64,000 nt of DNA, from NCBI RefSeq assembly GCF_030816915.1, contig NZ_JAUSYN010000002.1, positions 3,113,501 to 3,177,500 of the forward strand, in the 5' to 3' direction. The position numbers and the translations under genes were made by a program. Positions within the stretch are counted from its first letter, which is position 1; every line of letters begins with the position of its first letter. Shown here piece after piece: positions 22,594 through 29,598 of the stretch. The notes under the pieces were generated by a model. The model saw nothing but the letters and a program-made list of their open reading frames with translations, ran no database searches and was not told the origin of the DNA. This DNA is from Streptomyces sp. B3I8 (GTDB taxonomy: Bacteria > Actinomycetota > Actinomycetes > Streptomycetales > Streptomycetaceae).

Positions 22594-23517
22594 TTACGAG
22601 TGGCCGAGTTCCGTGTCCGCCGGTTCGGTCGCAGGGAGTGAGCCGGTGTCCGTCGACGGGCGCAGGGGGAAGGGGTCGAGGAGGGTTTCGTCGACGACCG
22701 GGGCCGCCGGCACCGGGGCCTTCGGCATCACCGCCGCCTCCGAGTGCCCGCCGCAGCCGTACGCGAGGGAGACGACCCGCCCGTCCGCCGGGGAGAACTC
22801 GTTGGCGCACACGCCGAACGCCTGTCCGAGCGACCCGCCGATCGGTGCGAGGAAGCCGCAGCTCGCGCACGACGCGGGCGCGGCCTGCGCCATCGGGGTC
22901 TTCGCTCCGTACGACTCCTCCCAGCGGTCGGCCGCGATGTGCAGCCCGTACCGCGAGAGGACGCGCGCCCGCCGCAGCCCGAGCTCCTCGGCGATCGCGG
23001 CGACGGAGCCGCGCAGGGGCGCGAACGGGAGGTGCGCCGGTGTGCCGGCGGTGACCTCGGCGTCCTCCGCCTCGACCAGCTCGGCCATGCCCGCGGAGAC
23101 CGCGCTGTTCGGGGCCGGCTCGTCCTCGCCGGTGTACCCCGGCTCCAGCCGGAGGTCGTCCGCGTCGGTGGGCAGCAGGTCGCCGGGGCCCATGTCGCCG
23201 GGGCGCAGCCGCTCGCTCCACGGCACCCACTCGGGGGCGAGCACCGCGTCGGGGCCGGGCAGCAGGACCGCCTCGTCGACGGTGACATTCTTCGCGCGGG
23301 AAGCGCGGGCGACGGTCACCGCCCAGCGCCAGCCCCGGTAACCGAGCTCCTGGCACTCGAAGTAATGGGTGACGACGCGGTCGCCCTCGGAGACGGCTCC
23401 GGTGTGCGCGCCGACGATGCCGGGGGCGGCGGCCTCCTCGGCTGCGGCGCGGGCGAGGTCGACGGCCTCGGCGCACAGACGATCGGGGGTGCGGCTTCGC
23501 GTGCTCGCTGCGCTCAC
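22594..23517 (-). CDS. DUF3027 family protein
   Basis: A 307-residue protein. The start is GTG at 23517 with AGGAGAG upstream, giving VSAASTRSRTPDRLC. It matches the actinobacterial DUF3027 family. Conserved aromatic-rich block FECQELGYRGWRWAVTVAR is near residue 60, and a Cys pair CASCGFL with later Cys residues may bind zinc. It is encoded upstream of the sacsin-like ATPase across a 411-bp gap. The pairing recurs in streptomycetes as far as I know, suggesting a shared pathway, but no activity is known. Confidence 0.82.
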   Translation of the reverse strand: MSAASTRSRTPDRLCAEAVDLARAAAEEAAAPGIVGAHTGAVSEGDRVVTHYFECQELGYRGWRWAVTVARASRAKNVTVDEAVLLPGPDAVLAPEWVPWSERLRPGDMGPGDLLPTDADDLRLEPGYTGEDEPAPNSAVSAGMAELVEAEDAEVTAGTPAHLPFAPLRGSVAAIAEELGLRRARVLSRYGLHIAADRWEESYGAKTPMAQAAPASCASCGFLAPIGGSLGQAFGVCANEFSPADGRVVSLAYGCGGHSEAAVMPKAPVPAAPVVDETLLDPFPLRPSTDTGSLPATEPADTELGHS

Positions 23518-24009
23518 AGGTATCGCTTCTCTCCTACGCCGTCTCACGGGTGCGCCGGCCTTGGCGGGGGTGCGGACGGAGCGGACCGAAGGGCCGCGTC
23601 GACGTCCGCGCCCGATCGCACTCGGGCGCACCTTCAGCCATCCATTCTGCGGGATGGCGAGGAGGCGCGCGGCCGAGAACAACCGCCGGGGCGCGCAAGG
23701 CACGCTACCTGTTCTCGGCCGCCCGGCCCACACCGGCGCCTCCGGCGGGGACGGATCCACGGGTACGGCACGGTCACGAAAGGGGCGCGGAAAACCGCGC
23801 AAAACGGGACCAAGTCCCATACGGGGGCACAGGGGCGGAGCCCCCCGAGGACGGGAAGGGCAAGGGCGGCGGGGGGCGGGAAAAAGCCAGAGCCACACCC
23901 CGTGCCGCCCCCGCACCGCACCCCGTACCACTCCCCCCGCCGCACGCCACTCCCACCGATAGGGCCGGTAACCGCGCTACCCCGGCCCATCCCGGGGCAC
24001 TATGACGGG
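23518..24009. other. 492-bp divergent promoter region with inverted repeats
   Basis: No gene is evident. It holds a perfect 13-bp inverted repeat, GCGGCCGAGAACA (23669-23681) and TGTTCTCGGCCGC (23710-23722), a smaller pair GCCATCC/GGATGGC (23637-23658), and dispersed repeat copy B (23781-23885). Confidence 0.7.
23781..23885 (+). repeat. dispersed Streptomyces intergenic repeat, copy B
   Basis: It has AGGGGCGCGG...CCGCGC, then AGGGGCGGAGCCCCCCGAGG and ACGGGAAGGGCAAGGGCGGC, in the same order as copies A and C. Confidence 0.75.
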
Positions 24010-25662
24010 GTGGCAGCCGCGAGGCCGCCCCGGGACACCCCCGCACAGGACCCGTCCCGGGCCGGCGAGGACCGATGCGGCGGGCCGGGCCGCGTGCGCG
24101 GTTCCGCCCGCAGGATCGGCCGCGCCCTCCACTTCCCCGTGACCGGGACCTACCGCGGCATCCGGCGCGCCACCCACGCCCAGGGCGCCGGAGAGTCCGG
24201 TCTCGCCAAACTCATCGAACTGCACGCCGTGAACGGCGCCGGCGACGTCATGGTCACCGTCGCCCTCGCCTCCACCGTGTTCTTCTCCGTCCCCACCGAC
24301 GAGGCCCGCGGCCGGGTCGCCCTCTACCTCGCCATCACGATGGCCCCCTTCACGGTCCTCGCCCCCGTGATCGGCCCCCTCCTCGACCGCCTCCCGCACG
24401 GCCGCCGTGCCGCGATGGCGGCGGCCATGCTCGCCCGGGCGCTGCTCGCCCTGCTGCTGTCCGGGGCGGTCGCCACCGGCAGCCTGGAGCTGTACCCGGC
24501 GGCCCTCGGCGTACTGGTCGCCTCCAAGGCGTACGGCGTCGTCCGCAGCGCAGTCGTGCCACGTCTGCTGCCGCCCGCGTTCTCGTTGGTCAAGGCGAAC
24601 TCCCGGGTGACCCTGGGCGGACTGCTGGCCACCGGTGTGGCGGCGCCGATCGGGGCGGGGCTGCAGGCGCTGGGCCCCCGCTATCCCCTCTACGGCGCCT
24701 TCCTGATCTTCGTCGGCGGCACGTTCCTGTCGTTCTCGCTGCCGCGCAAGGTCGACTCGGCGAAGGGCGAACACCTCGCCCTCCTCGCGGCGCGGAACCA
24801 CGGACCCCACAGGCCCCACAGGCCCCATGAAGACCACGGGCCCCACGGGGCGCAGCCACCGCCCCCCGACACGCCCGGCCCGCCCCCCGGCTCCGCACCG
24901 ACCGGAACCACACCCTCCGCCACCGCCGGTTCCGCCGCCACCGGTTCCGCCGCCGGTTCCGCCGCCGCCGGTTCCACCGCCGGTTCCGCCCGCGACGCGC
25001 CCACCGAGTACGCCACCACCGGCAAGGCCGCCCGGCGCCGTCCCGGACTGCGCACCGTCGGCAGCACCGTCATCCACGCGCTCACCGCCAACGCGTCCCT
25101 GCGCTGTCTGTCCGGGTTCCTGATCTTCTTCCTGGCGTTCCTGCTCCGCGAGCAGCCGCTGGCCGGATCGAGCGCGGCCGTCTCGCTCGGCATCGTCGGC
25201 GTCGCGGCCGGCACCGGGAACGCGCTGGGCACCATGGTCGGCGCCTGGCTGAAGGCACGGGGGCCGGAGGTCATCATCGTCACCGTGGTGGCCGTCGTCC
25301 TGGCCGTCGCGATCACGGCCGCCGTCTTCTTCGGCACGGTCCTCGTCGCCTGCCTGGCCGCGTTCGCCGGCTGCGCGCAGGCGCTGGGCAAGCTGTCGCT
25401 GGACGCGCTGATCCAGCGGGACGTGCCGGAGGAGGTGCGCACCTCCGCGTTCGCGCGGTCCGAGACGTCCCTGCAGATGGCCTGGGTGCTGGGCGGCGCG
25501 ATCGGCATCGTGCTGCCGCTCAACGGCGTGCTGGGCATGTCCGTGGGCGCGGCGATCGTCGCGACCGGCCTGCTGGCGACCGTCCACCCGCTGTGGACGA
25601 CGGCACGCCGTGGACCCCACGTGGGGACCACTTCGTGCGTGCCAGATAGCCTTCGCCCATGA
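24010..25662 (+). CDS. MFS transporter
   Basis: A 550-residue major facilitator. GTG at 24010 gives the N-terminus VAAARPPRDTPAQD, followed by the conserved cytoplasmic segment RIGRALHFPVTGTYRGIRRATHAQGAGESG. About 11-12 membrane helices are split by a long hydrophilic central loop (about residues 265-340) made of Pro/His and then GSAAGSAA-type repeats. Substrate is unknown. The stop overlaps the next start (ATGA), so it is translationally coupled to a DUF2771 lipoprotein. Confidence 0.88.
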   Translation: MAAARPPRDTPAQDPSRAGEDRCGGPGRVRGSARRIGRALHFPVTGTYRGIRRATHAQGAGESGLAKLIELHAVNGAGDVMVTVALASTVFFSVPTDEARGRVALYLAITMAPFTVLAPVIGPLLDRLPHGRRAAMAAAMLARALLALLLSGAVATGSLELYPAALGVLVASKAYGVVRSAVVPRLLPPAFSLVKANSRVTLGGLLATGVAAPIGAGLQALGPRYPLYGAFLIFVGGTFLSFSLPRKVDSAKGEHLALLAARNHGPHRPHRPHEDHGPHGAQPPPPDTPGPPPGSAPTGTTPSATAGSAATGSAAGSAAAGSTAGSARDAPTEYATTGKAARRRPGLRTVGSTVIHALTANASLRCLSGFLIFFLAFLLREQPLAGSSAAVSLGIVGVAAGTGNALGTMVGAWLKARGPEVIIVTVVAVVLAVAITAAVFFGTVLVACLAAFAGCAQALGKLSLDALIQRDVPEEVRTSAFARSETSLQMAWVLGGAIGIVLPLNGVLGMSVGAAIVATGLLATVHPLWTTARRGPHVGTTSCVPDSLRP

Positions 25663-26138
25663 CCTCGATGCAATCCGCTGTGCGACGCCGCCGCGCCGTC
25701 GCCGCCGCCGGCGCCGTTTCCGCCGGACTGCTCCTGCTGTCCGCCTGCGACAAGCCCACCCCGAGGGCGACGATCACCGTCGGCAAGGACTCGGTCAGCT
25801 CGGAGGCTTCCTGCTACAACGACGACGACAAGGCCCTGTCGACGTCCGTGCGCGAGTCCTGCATCAAGGACAAGGACATCGAGTCGATCAAGGTCGACCC
25901 GGACGAGACGGTCCGCTTCGGTGTCGACCCGGACATCGCCGACAACAAGTGGACCGTCCTGATGAACGGCCGGCCCCTGACCGACTCCAGCACCAAGACC
26001 TACCGGACGATCCCCGGCAGCGTGTTCTTCAACGCCCAGTACGGCGCGAGCGGCAACTCGACGAAGGTGTCGATCCAGGAGGGTGACGACAACAAGGTCA
26101 CCGGTCTGTGGAACTTCACGCTCGAGAAGGACTCCTGA
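25659..26138 (+). CDS. DUF2771 family lipoprotein
   Basis: A 159-residue lipoprotein. Lipobox LLSAC near residue 29 follows a basic n-region and hydrophobic stretch. The mature part has TITVGKDSVSSEASCYND and a beta-rich body, matching DUF2771. The 4-bp overlap with the MFS gene suggests the lipoprotein works with that permease at the outer face of the membrane. It is followed directly by mqnB. Confidence 0.87.
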   Translation: MTSMQSAVRRRRAVAAAGAVSAGLLLLSACDKPTPRATITVGKDSVSSEASCYNDDDKALSTSVRESCIKDKDIESIKVDPDETVRFGVDPDIADNKWTVLMNGRPLTDSSTKTYRTIPGSVFFNAQYGASGNSTKVSIQEGDDNKVTGLWNFTLEKDS

Positions 26139-26158
26139 CCACGGCCCCGTCCGGCCCC

Positions 26159-26932
26159 GTGCCGCCGCGCGTACTGGTCGCCACCGCCGTTCCCGCGGAG
26201 CGGGACGCGGTGGCGCAGGCGTTCGACGGCACCCCGCGGGAGGTGCCGCTCCCCGCGGCCCTGCTCAACCGGTTCCTCGCCCACCCGGGCGGACCGGTGT
26301 ACGACCTGCTCGCGGCCGGTGTGGGCCCCGGCCTCGCCGCCGCCTCCGCCGCCGGCGCGCTGACCGCCGCGGCGCTGCACGGCACCCCGTACGACCTGGT
26401 CGTCTCGGCCGGCATCGGCGGCGGCTTCCTGCCGGACGCGCCCCCGGTCGCCCTCGTCCTCGCCGACGAGATCACCGTCGCCGACCTCGGCGCCGAGACG
26501 GACGGGACCACCGGCCCCGGCGCGACCGGTACGCCCGGCTTCCTGCCCGTCACCGACCTCGGTTTCGGCACCGTCACCCACCTGCCGCCCGCCGCCCTGG
26601 TGCGCCGGGCCGCCGAGGCCACCGGCGCCCGCACCGGCACCGTCCTGACCGTCTCCACCGTCACCGGCACCGCCCGCCGGGCCGCCGAGCTGCGCGCCCG
26701 GCACCCGAGGGCGCTGGCCGAGGCGATGGAGGGGTTCGGCGTGGCGGAGGCGGCCGCCGCGCACCGTACACCCGTCCTGGAGATCCGCGCCGTCTCCAAC
26801 CCGGTGGGCCCCCGCGACCGCGCCGCCTGGCGGATCGGCGACGCCCTCGCCGTGCTCACCGAGGCCTTCGGGAAGCTGGCGCCCGTCCTGGAGAGTTGGA
26901 ATCCGCATGACGACCGCACCGACCGCGACTGA
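26159..26932 (+). CDS. mqnB: futalosine hydrolase
   Basis: About 257 residues, nucleoside phosphorylase/hydrolase fold. It cleaves futalosine to dehypoxanthinyl futalosine and hypoxanthine in the futalosine pathway to menaquinone. Evidence: VLVATAVPAERDAV at the N-terminus, SAGIGGGF phosphate-loop-like motif, and EAMEGFGVAEAA with the catalytic Glu. GTG at 26159 is chosen by family N-terminus; starts at 26135 or 26108 are possible. It overlaps mqnD by 26 bp, and that pairing supports the call. Confidence 0.88.
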   Translation: MPPRVLVATAVPAERDAVAQAFDGTPREVPLPAALLNRFLAHPGGPVYDLLAAGVGPGLAAASAAGALTAAALHGTPYDLVVSAGIGGGFLPDAPPVALVLADEITVADLGAETDGTTGPGATGTPGFLPVTDLGFGTVTHLPPAALVRRAAEATGARTGTVLTVSTVTGTARRAAELRARHPRALAEAMEGFGVAEAAAAHRTPVLEIRAVSNPVGPRDRAAWRIGDALAVLTEAFGKLAPVLESWNPHDDRTDRD

Positions 26933-27845
26933 GCCCGTGTCCACCCCGGGCACCCTGCAGATCGCGTACTCCCCCTGCCCCAACGACACGTTCGTCTTCG
27001 ACGCCCTCGCCCACGGCCGCGTCCCCGGCGCCCCCGCGTTCGACGTGACCTTCGCCGACATCGACCTCACCAACGGCATGGCCGAGCGCGGCGAGTTCGA
27101 CGTGCTGAAGGTGTCCTACGCCGTGCTGCCCTACGTCCTCGACGAGTACGCCCTGCTCCCCTGCGGCGGCGCCCTCGGCCGGGGCTGCGGCCCGCTGGTG
27201 CTGACCAGGGAGGCGGACGCGGACCTCGCCGGGCGCACGGTCGCCGTGCCGAGCGAGCGGTCCACCGCCTACCTGCTGTTCCGGCTGTGGGCGGCGGACA
27301 CCGTCGGAATCAAGGGGGGCGGGATCGCAGGGCCCTCGGCCGAGGGTGGTGGTGGGCGACGGGCGGGCGGCGTCGGCGACATCGTCGTCATGCCGTTCCA
27401 CGAGATCATGCCCGCCGTGCGCGACGGCCGGGTGGACGCGGGGCTCGTCATCCACGAGGCCCGCTTCACCTACCAGGACTACGGGCTGCACAAGCTGGCC
27501 GACATGGGCGAGCACTGGGAGCGCACCACCGGGCTGCCGATCCCGCTGGGCGCGATCATCGCCAAGCGGTCGCTGGGCGCCGAGACCCTGAACCGCCTGG
27601 CCGAATCCGTGCGCACGTCCGTGCGAGCCGCGTGGGAGGACCCCGAGGTCTCCCGCCCCTACGTCCTGGAGCACGCCCAGGAGATGGACCCGGCCGTCGC
27701 CGACCAGCACATCGGGCTGTACGTCAACGAGTTCACCGCCGACCTCGGCGAGGACGGGTACGCGGCGATCCGGGGCCTGCTGGAACGCGCGGCGGCCGAG
27801 GGACTGCTCCCGCCCCTCGGCCCGGACGCGCTCGCGTTCCCCTGA
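26907..27845 (+). CDS. mqnD: 1,4-dihydroxy-6-naphthoate synthase
   Basis: A 312-residue periplasmic-binding-protein-fold enzyme of the futalosine route. It converts cyclic dehypoxanthinyl futalosine to 1,4-dihydroxy-6-naphthoate. The signature SPCPNDTFVFDALAHG is near residue 22, and MPFHEIMPAVRDGRVDAGLVIHE is conserved. Residues about 133-155 (Gly/Arg-rich) look like an extra insertion between the usual WAAD and GDIVVMPF segments and contain a 14-bp DNA palindrome (27333-27346). The frame is preserved, so the enzyme may be functional. Confidence 0.92.
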   Translation: MTTAPTATEPVSTPGTLQIAYSPCPNDTFVFDALAHGRVPGAPAFDVTFADIDLTNGMAERGEFDVLKVSYAVLPYVLDEYALLPCGGALGRGCGPLVLTREADADLAGRTVAVPSERSTAYLLFRLWAADTVGIKGGGIAGPSAEGGGGRRAGGVGDIVVMPFHEIMPAVRDGRVDAGLVIHEARFTYQDYGLHKLADMGEHWERTTGLPIPLGAIIAKRSLGAETLNRLAESVRTSVRAAWEDPEVSRPYVLEHAQEMDPAVADQHIGLYVNEFTADLGEDGYAAIRGLLERAAAEGLLPPLGPDALAFP

Positions 27846-27862
27846 CGGGTACCGGTGCTTCT

Positions 27863-28246
27863 CTAGACGTCCAACTGATCGGCGACCGCGCGCAGCAGGC
27901 CGGCGATCTTCCTGCCGGACGCCTTCTCCGGGTAGCGGCCCTTCTCGAGCATCGGGGTGATGTTCTCGAGGAGGGTCGTCAGGTCCTGCACGATCGAGGC
28001 CAGCTCGTCCGGCTTCTTGCGCTGCGCCGCCGCGACCGACGGGGCGGGCTCCAGCAGGATCACGGAGAGCGCCTGGTCACCGCGCTGTCCGGCGACCACG
28101 CCGAACTCCACCCGCTGGCCGGGCTTGAGGGCGTCGACTCCGGCGGGGAGGACCGAGGAGTGCACGAAGACGTCACCGCCGTCGTCGCGGGAGAGAAAAC
28201 CGAAGCCCTTCTCCCCGTTGAACCACTTGACCTTGCCGGTAGGCAT
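27863..28246 (-). CDS. cold-shock-domain protein with C-terminal extension
   Basis: A 127-residue protein. Residues 1-67 are a cold-shock domain with RNP1 KGFGFLSR and RNP2 DVFVHSS. Residues 75-127 (KKPDELASIVQDLTTLLENI...KIAGLLRAVADQLDV) form a helical tail not found in short CspA proteins. ATG at 28246 begins the canonical MPTGKVKWFN. It probably binds single-stranded RNA or DNA; the tail may give dimerisation or partner binding. It is convergent with mqnD (17-bp gap). Confidence 0.93.
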   Translation of the reverse strand: MPTGKVKWFNGEKGFGFLSRDDGGDVFVHSSVLPAGVDALKPGQRVEFGVVAGQRGDQALSVILLEPAPSVAAAQRKKPDELASIVQDLTTLLENITPMLEKGRYPEKASGRKIAGLLRAVADQLDV

Positions 28247-28335
28247 GCCTGTCCTCGTCCTCGTACTCGTCGGAAACCGCTGTGGAGAAGTGCCGTTGAC
28301 AGCACTGGGGCGGGTGCTGGGACCCGCCGGTACCC

Positions 28336-28363
28336 AGGCTAGTGGTTCACCGTCCGCTGACAA
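28336..28363 (-). promoter_or_regulatory. probable promoter of the cold-shock-domain gene
   Basis: On the minus strand TTGTCA (28363-28358) and TAGCCT (28341-28336) are 16 bp apart, giving a leader of about 80 nt before the ATG at 28246. Confidence 0.5.
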
Positions 28364-28408
28364 GACGTCACCGGGGTGTTCCCCTCGGGCTGGAACTACC
28401 CTGGTCGA

Positions 28409-28669
28409 GTGCGTGACAAAACCCAAACGAATTCCGCCGGAGCCGGCGAGCGGCTGATCCGCGCCGGGGCGATCGTGTTCTTCCTGGGCGCGGTGGCGAC
28501 GATGATCACGGTGGCCCCGCTGCTGCTCGGCACGGAGGTGCTGCCGTCGTACATGTACGGCCTGTGCATGCTGATGGGGGTCGGCTTCCTGCTGGCCGCG
28601 GCGGGGGTGTTGCGCACGGTGGCAGAGGGCCGCCGCCGAGCCCGCGACGCCTCACGTCAAGGGGCGTGA
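28409..28669 (+). CDS. small two-helix membrane protein
   Basis: An 86-residue protein from GTG at 28409 with two membrane helices (AGAIVFFLGAVATMITVAPLL and YMYGLCMLMGVGFLLAAAGVL) and a basic tail. A TACCCT box ends only 6 bases before the GTG and there is no ribosome site, so the mRNA may be leaderless. Function is unknown; homologues are conserved hypothetical proteins in streptomycetes. Confidence 0.78.
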   Translation: MRDKTQTNSAGAGERLIRAGAIVFFLGAVATMITVAPLLLGTEVLPSYMYGLCMLMGVGFLLAAAGVLRTVAEGRRRARDASRQGA

Positions 28670-28712
28670 GCGGGCGTCGTACGGCGAGTGCGGCCCCGTC
28701 GTGGCCGCTCGC

Positions 28713-28910
28713 GCGGTTCCCCGCGCCCCTGAGGACGAACACGAGCCACCCACCGCGCCCCCTCAGAGGCGCGGGGAGCCGCGCGAGAAGTCCCCACCCA
28801 CCCGCACCCGCCCCACGACCCCACCCACCCGGGCTCTCCCGCGTCCCGAGGTCCAAGGGGCGGAGCCCTTTGGAGGGACGGGAAGGGTAAGGGCGACGGG
28901 GGCGAAGAAC
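28713..28910. repeat. dispersed Streptomyces intergenic repeat, copy C (composite)
   Basis: A minus-oriented half (GCGGTTCCCCGCGCCCCT, about 28713-28731) is followed by a plus-oriented full module (28767-28910) ending GGGGCGGAGCCCTTTGGAGG then GGACGGGAAGGGTAAGGG. It fills the convergent gap 28670-28925, where it may serve as a terminator. Confidence 0.75.
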
Positions 28911-28925
28911 CTCCGGGCGAACCCC

Positions 28926-29549
28926 TCAGGCGGCCACCCGCACGTACTCCCCCAGCCACCCCGGGAACTCCGTCAGGTCCGTCAGGACCACATCCGCCCC
29001 GGCCCCCCGCAACTCCCGCACCCCACAGGGCCCCGTCGCGACCGCCACGGAAAGGGCCCGGGCCGCCCGGGCCCCCCGCACATCACCGACATGGTCGCCC
29101 ACGTACACCCCCGCCCCGTGCGCGACCAACGCCTCCGCCTTCCGCTCCGCCCACAACCCCCCGACCACCTCGTCGGGCTCGATCCCGAGATGCTCCAGGT
29201 GGAGCCGGGCGTTGGGCTCGTACTTGGCCGTGACGACGACCGAGCGCCCCCCGGCATCCCGCACGGCCGCCATCGCCTCCCGGGCACCGGCCAACGCGAG
29301 CGTCGGCGTGACGGCGTACGCCGGGTAGATCTCCCGGTAGAGGTCGGCGACGGCGCCGATCCGCTCCGCCGGGAACCAGTTCGCCAGCTCCTCCTCCAGC
29401 GGCGGCCCGAGCCGCGTGACCGCGAGGGCGGCGTCGACGTACGTCCCCGTCCGCGCGGACAGCTCCAGGTAGCAGGCGTGGATACCCGGCCGTGAGTCGA
29501 TCAACGTCATGTCCAGGTCGAATCCGACGGTCAGCGCGGAGGAGGTCAT
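28926..29549 (-). CDS. HAD family phosphatase
   Basis: A 207-residue haloacid-dehalogenase-type hydrolase. Motif I is FDLDMTLIDS (nucleophile DxD), motif II is VVVTAK, the Lys is in WAERKAEAL, and motif IV is YVGDHVGDVRGA. A helical cap between motifs I and II places it with PGP/Gph-like phosphatases. It should remove phosphate from a small metabolite. The start at 29549 has GAGGATGGGG upstream. Confidence 0.9.
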   Translation of the reverse strand: MTSSALTVGFDLDMTLIDSRPGIHACYLELSARTGTYVDAALAVTRLGPPLEEELANWFPAERIGAVADLYREIYPAYAVTPTLALAGAREAMAAVRDAGGRSVVVTAKYEPNARLHLEHLGIEPDEVVGGLWAERKAEALVAHGAGVYVGDHVGDVRGARAARALSVAVATGPCGVRELRGAGADVVLTDLTEFPGWLGEYVRVAA

Positions 29550-29598
29550 GCCCCCATCCTCGCAAACCGTTTCCCGCCACTGGCCGGGCGGCAACCCC

